From Candidatus Hydrogenedentota bacterium (GTDB lineage: Bacteria > Hydrogenedentota > Hydrogenedentia > Hydrogenedentales > SLHB01), in NCBI GenBank assembly GCA_016934125.1, contig JAFGTL010000048.1, positions 1 to 5,775 of the forward strand: a stretch of DNA of 5,775 nucleotides, in the 5' to 3' direction. A program made the position numbers and the translations under genes. Under the pieces are notes generated by a model. That model did no database searches. It saw only the letters and a list, made by a program, of their open reading frames with translations, and was not told the DNA's origin. Shown here piece after piece: positions 5,476-5,775 of the stretch (the first letter of the stretch is position 1; the number at the start of each line of letters is the position of its first letter).

Positions 5476-5775
5476 ATGATCGAGCCGGGATTGGTATCGG
5501 TGACGTTTCGAAGGCTGTCTCCTCTGGAAATCGTGAAGCTGATGGTGCAGGCGGAAGTGTCGGTTGTCGAATGGGGCGGCGACGTGCACGTCCCGCACGG
5601 CGACACGAACAAGGCCCGCGAGGTGCTGGCCATGTGCCGGAACGAGGGAATCCGCCCGGTGTCGTATGGCAGCTACTACCGGGTAGGCTGCAGGGGCGGT
5701 GACAACCCTTCATTCAATCAAGTACTCGATACGGCGGCGGCCCTCGAGGTGCAGACGATCCGGGTGTGGGCGGGC
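5476..5775 (+). CDS. sugar phosphate isomerase/epimerase-like TIM barrel protein (partial, runs off the window)
   Basis: An open frame of 100 codons from ATG 5476 continues past the window end. It begins MIEPGLVSVTFRRLSP, then has a strand reading SVVEWGGDVHVPHGD (29-43), followed by EGIRPVSYGSYYRVG (57-71), and ends TIRVWAG (94-100). These are the first beta strands and loops of the xylose isomerase-like TIM barrel family (AP endonuclease family 2 fold, PF01261), in the subgroup with the EWGGDVHVPHGD motif; E32, D36, H38 and H41 are the kind of residues that form the metal or substrate site. Members are usually about 270-280 residues, so roughly one third is seen. Start chosen because GGAG at 5463-5466 lies 9 nt upstream and the first beta strand begins at once. 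Such proteins isomerise or epimerise sugars and often sit beside Gfo/Idh/MocA genes. The actual substrate is unknown. Confidence 0.88.
   Translation, partial: MIEPGLVSVTFRRLSPLEIVKLMVQAEVSVVEWGGDVHVPHGDTNKAREVLAMCRNEGIRPVSYGSYYRVGCRGGDNPSFNQVLDTAAALEVQTIRVWAG

Noticed and set aside
3879..5633. 584-codon open frame on the minus strand opposite the GH109-like gene
   Set aside because: It mirrors a gene with clear family motifs. The translation is rich in Arg, His, Val and Pro with no domain, and it runs across the intergenic gap and into the next gene, as expected from GC-rich codon bias.
5466..5702. 78-codon frame starting just before the TIM barrel gene
   Set aside because: It is a different frame from the ATG at 5476, whose translation has clear TIM barrel motifs. 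It lacks its own ribosome binding site.

Overview
The window is GC-rich, densely coding DNA with every gene on the + strand. It looks like part of a carbohydrate-scavenging locus of a free-living, probably uncultured, Gram-negative-type bacterium. The combination of a DUF1680/GH127 glycosidase carrying a discoidin-like tail, a Tat-exported Gfo/Idh/MocA-fold protein of GH109 type and a sugar isomerase-like TIM barrel is typical of Planctomycetota, Verrucomicrobiota, Lentisphaerota, Hydrogenedentota or Armatimonadota. I cannot choose among these from the sequence, and there is no rRNA or other phylogenetic marker.

Layout: (1) Bases 1-23 may be the last codons of an upstream gene. (2) Bases 24-234 are a regulatory region with two adjacent palindromes, a sigma70-like promoter and a good Shine-Dalgarno. 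(3) 235-2646 encodes an 803-residue GH127-type glycosidase with an intact predicted Zn/Cys active site and a C-terminal F5/8-type-C-like module. (4) 2647-2734 is a short gap with an extended -10 promoter. (5) 2735-3964 encodes a membrane-anchored protein of unknown function with an Ala/Pro-rich linker. (6) 3990-5348, only 25 nt downstream, encodes a Tat-signal Gfo/Idh/MocA-fold protein that most resembles GH109 NAD-dependent glycosidases. (7) 5349-5475 is a gap with a second extended -10 element. (8) 5476 to the window edge is the start of a xylose-isomerase-like TIM barrel protein, which is open at the end.

Working model (inference): the GH127 enzyme and the GH109-like enzyme remove terminal sugars from a complex glycan outside the cytoplasm, and the TIM barrel protein acts on a released sugar or derivative. 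The anchored protein between them has no recognised catalytic motif. I found no mobile element, CRISPR array, tRNA, rRNA or convincing intrinsic terminator. The items most worth following up are the His/Cys cluster and non-canonical EVP motif of the GH109-like protein, the unknown anchored protein, the palindrome pair upstream of the GH127 gene, and the repeat-built hairpin inside the Tat signal coding region.
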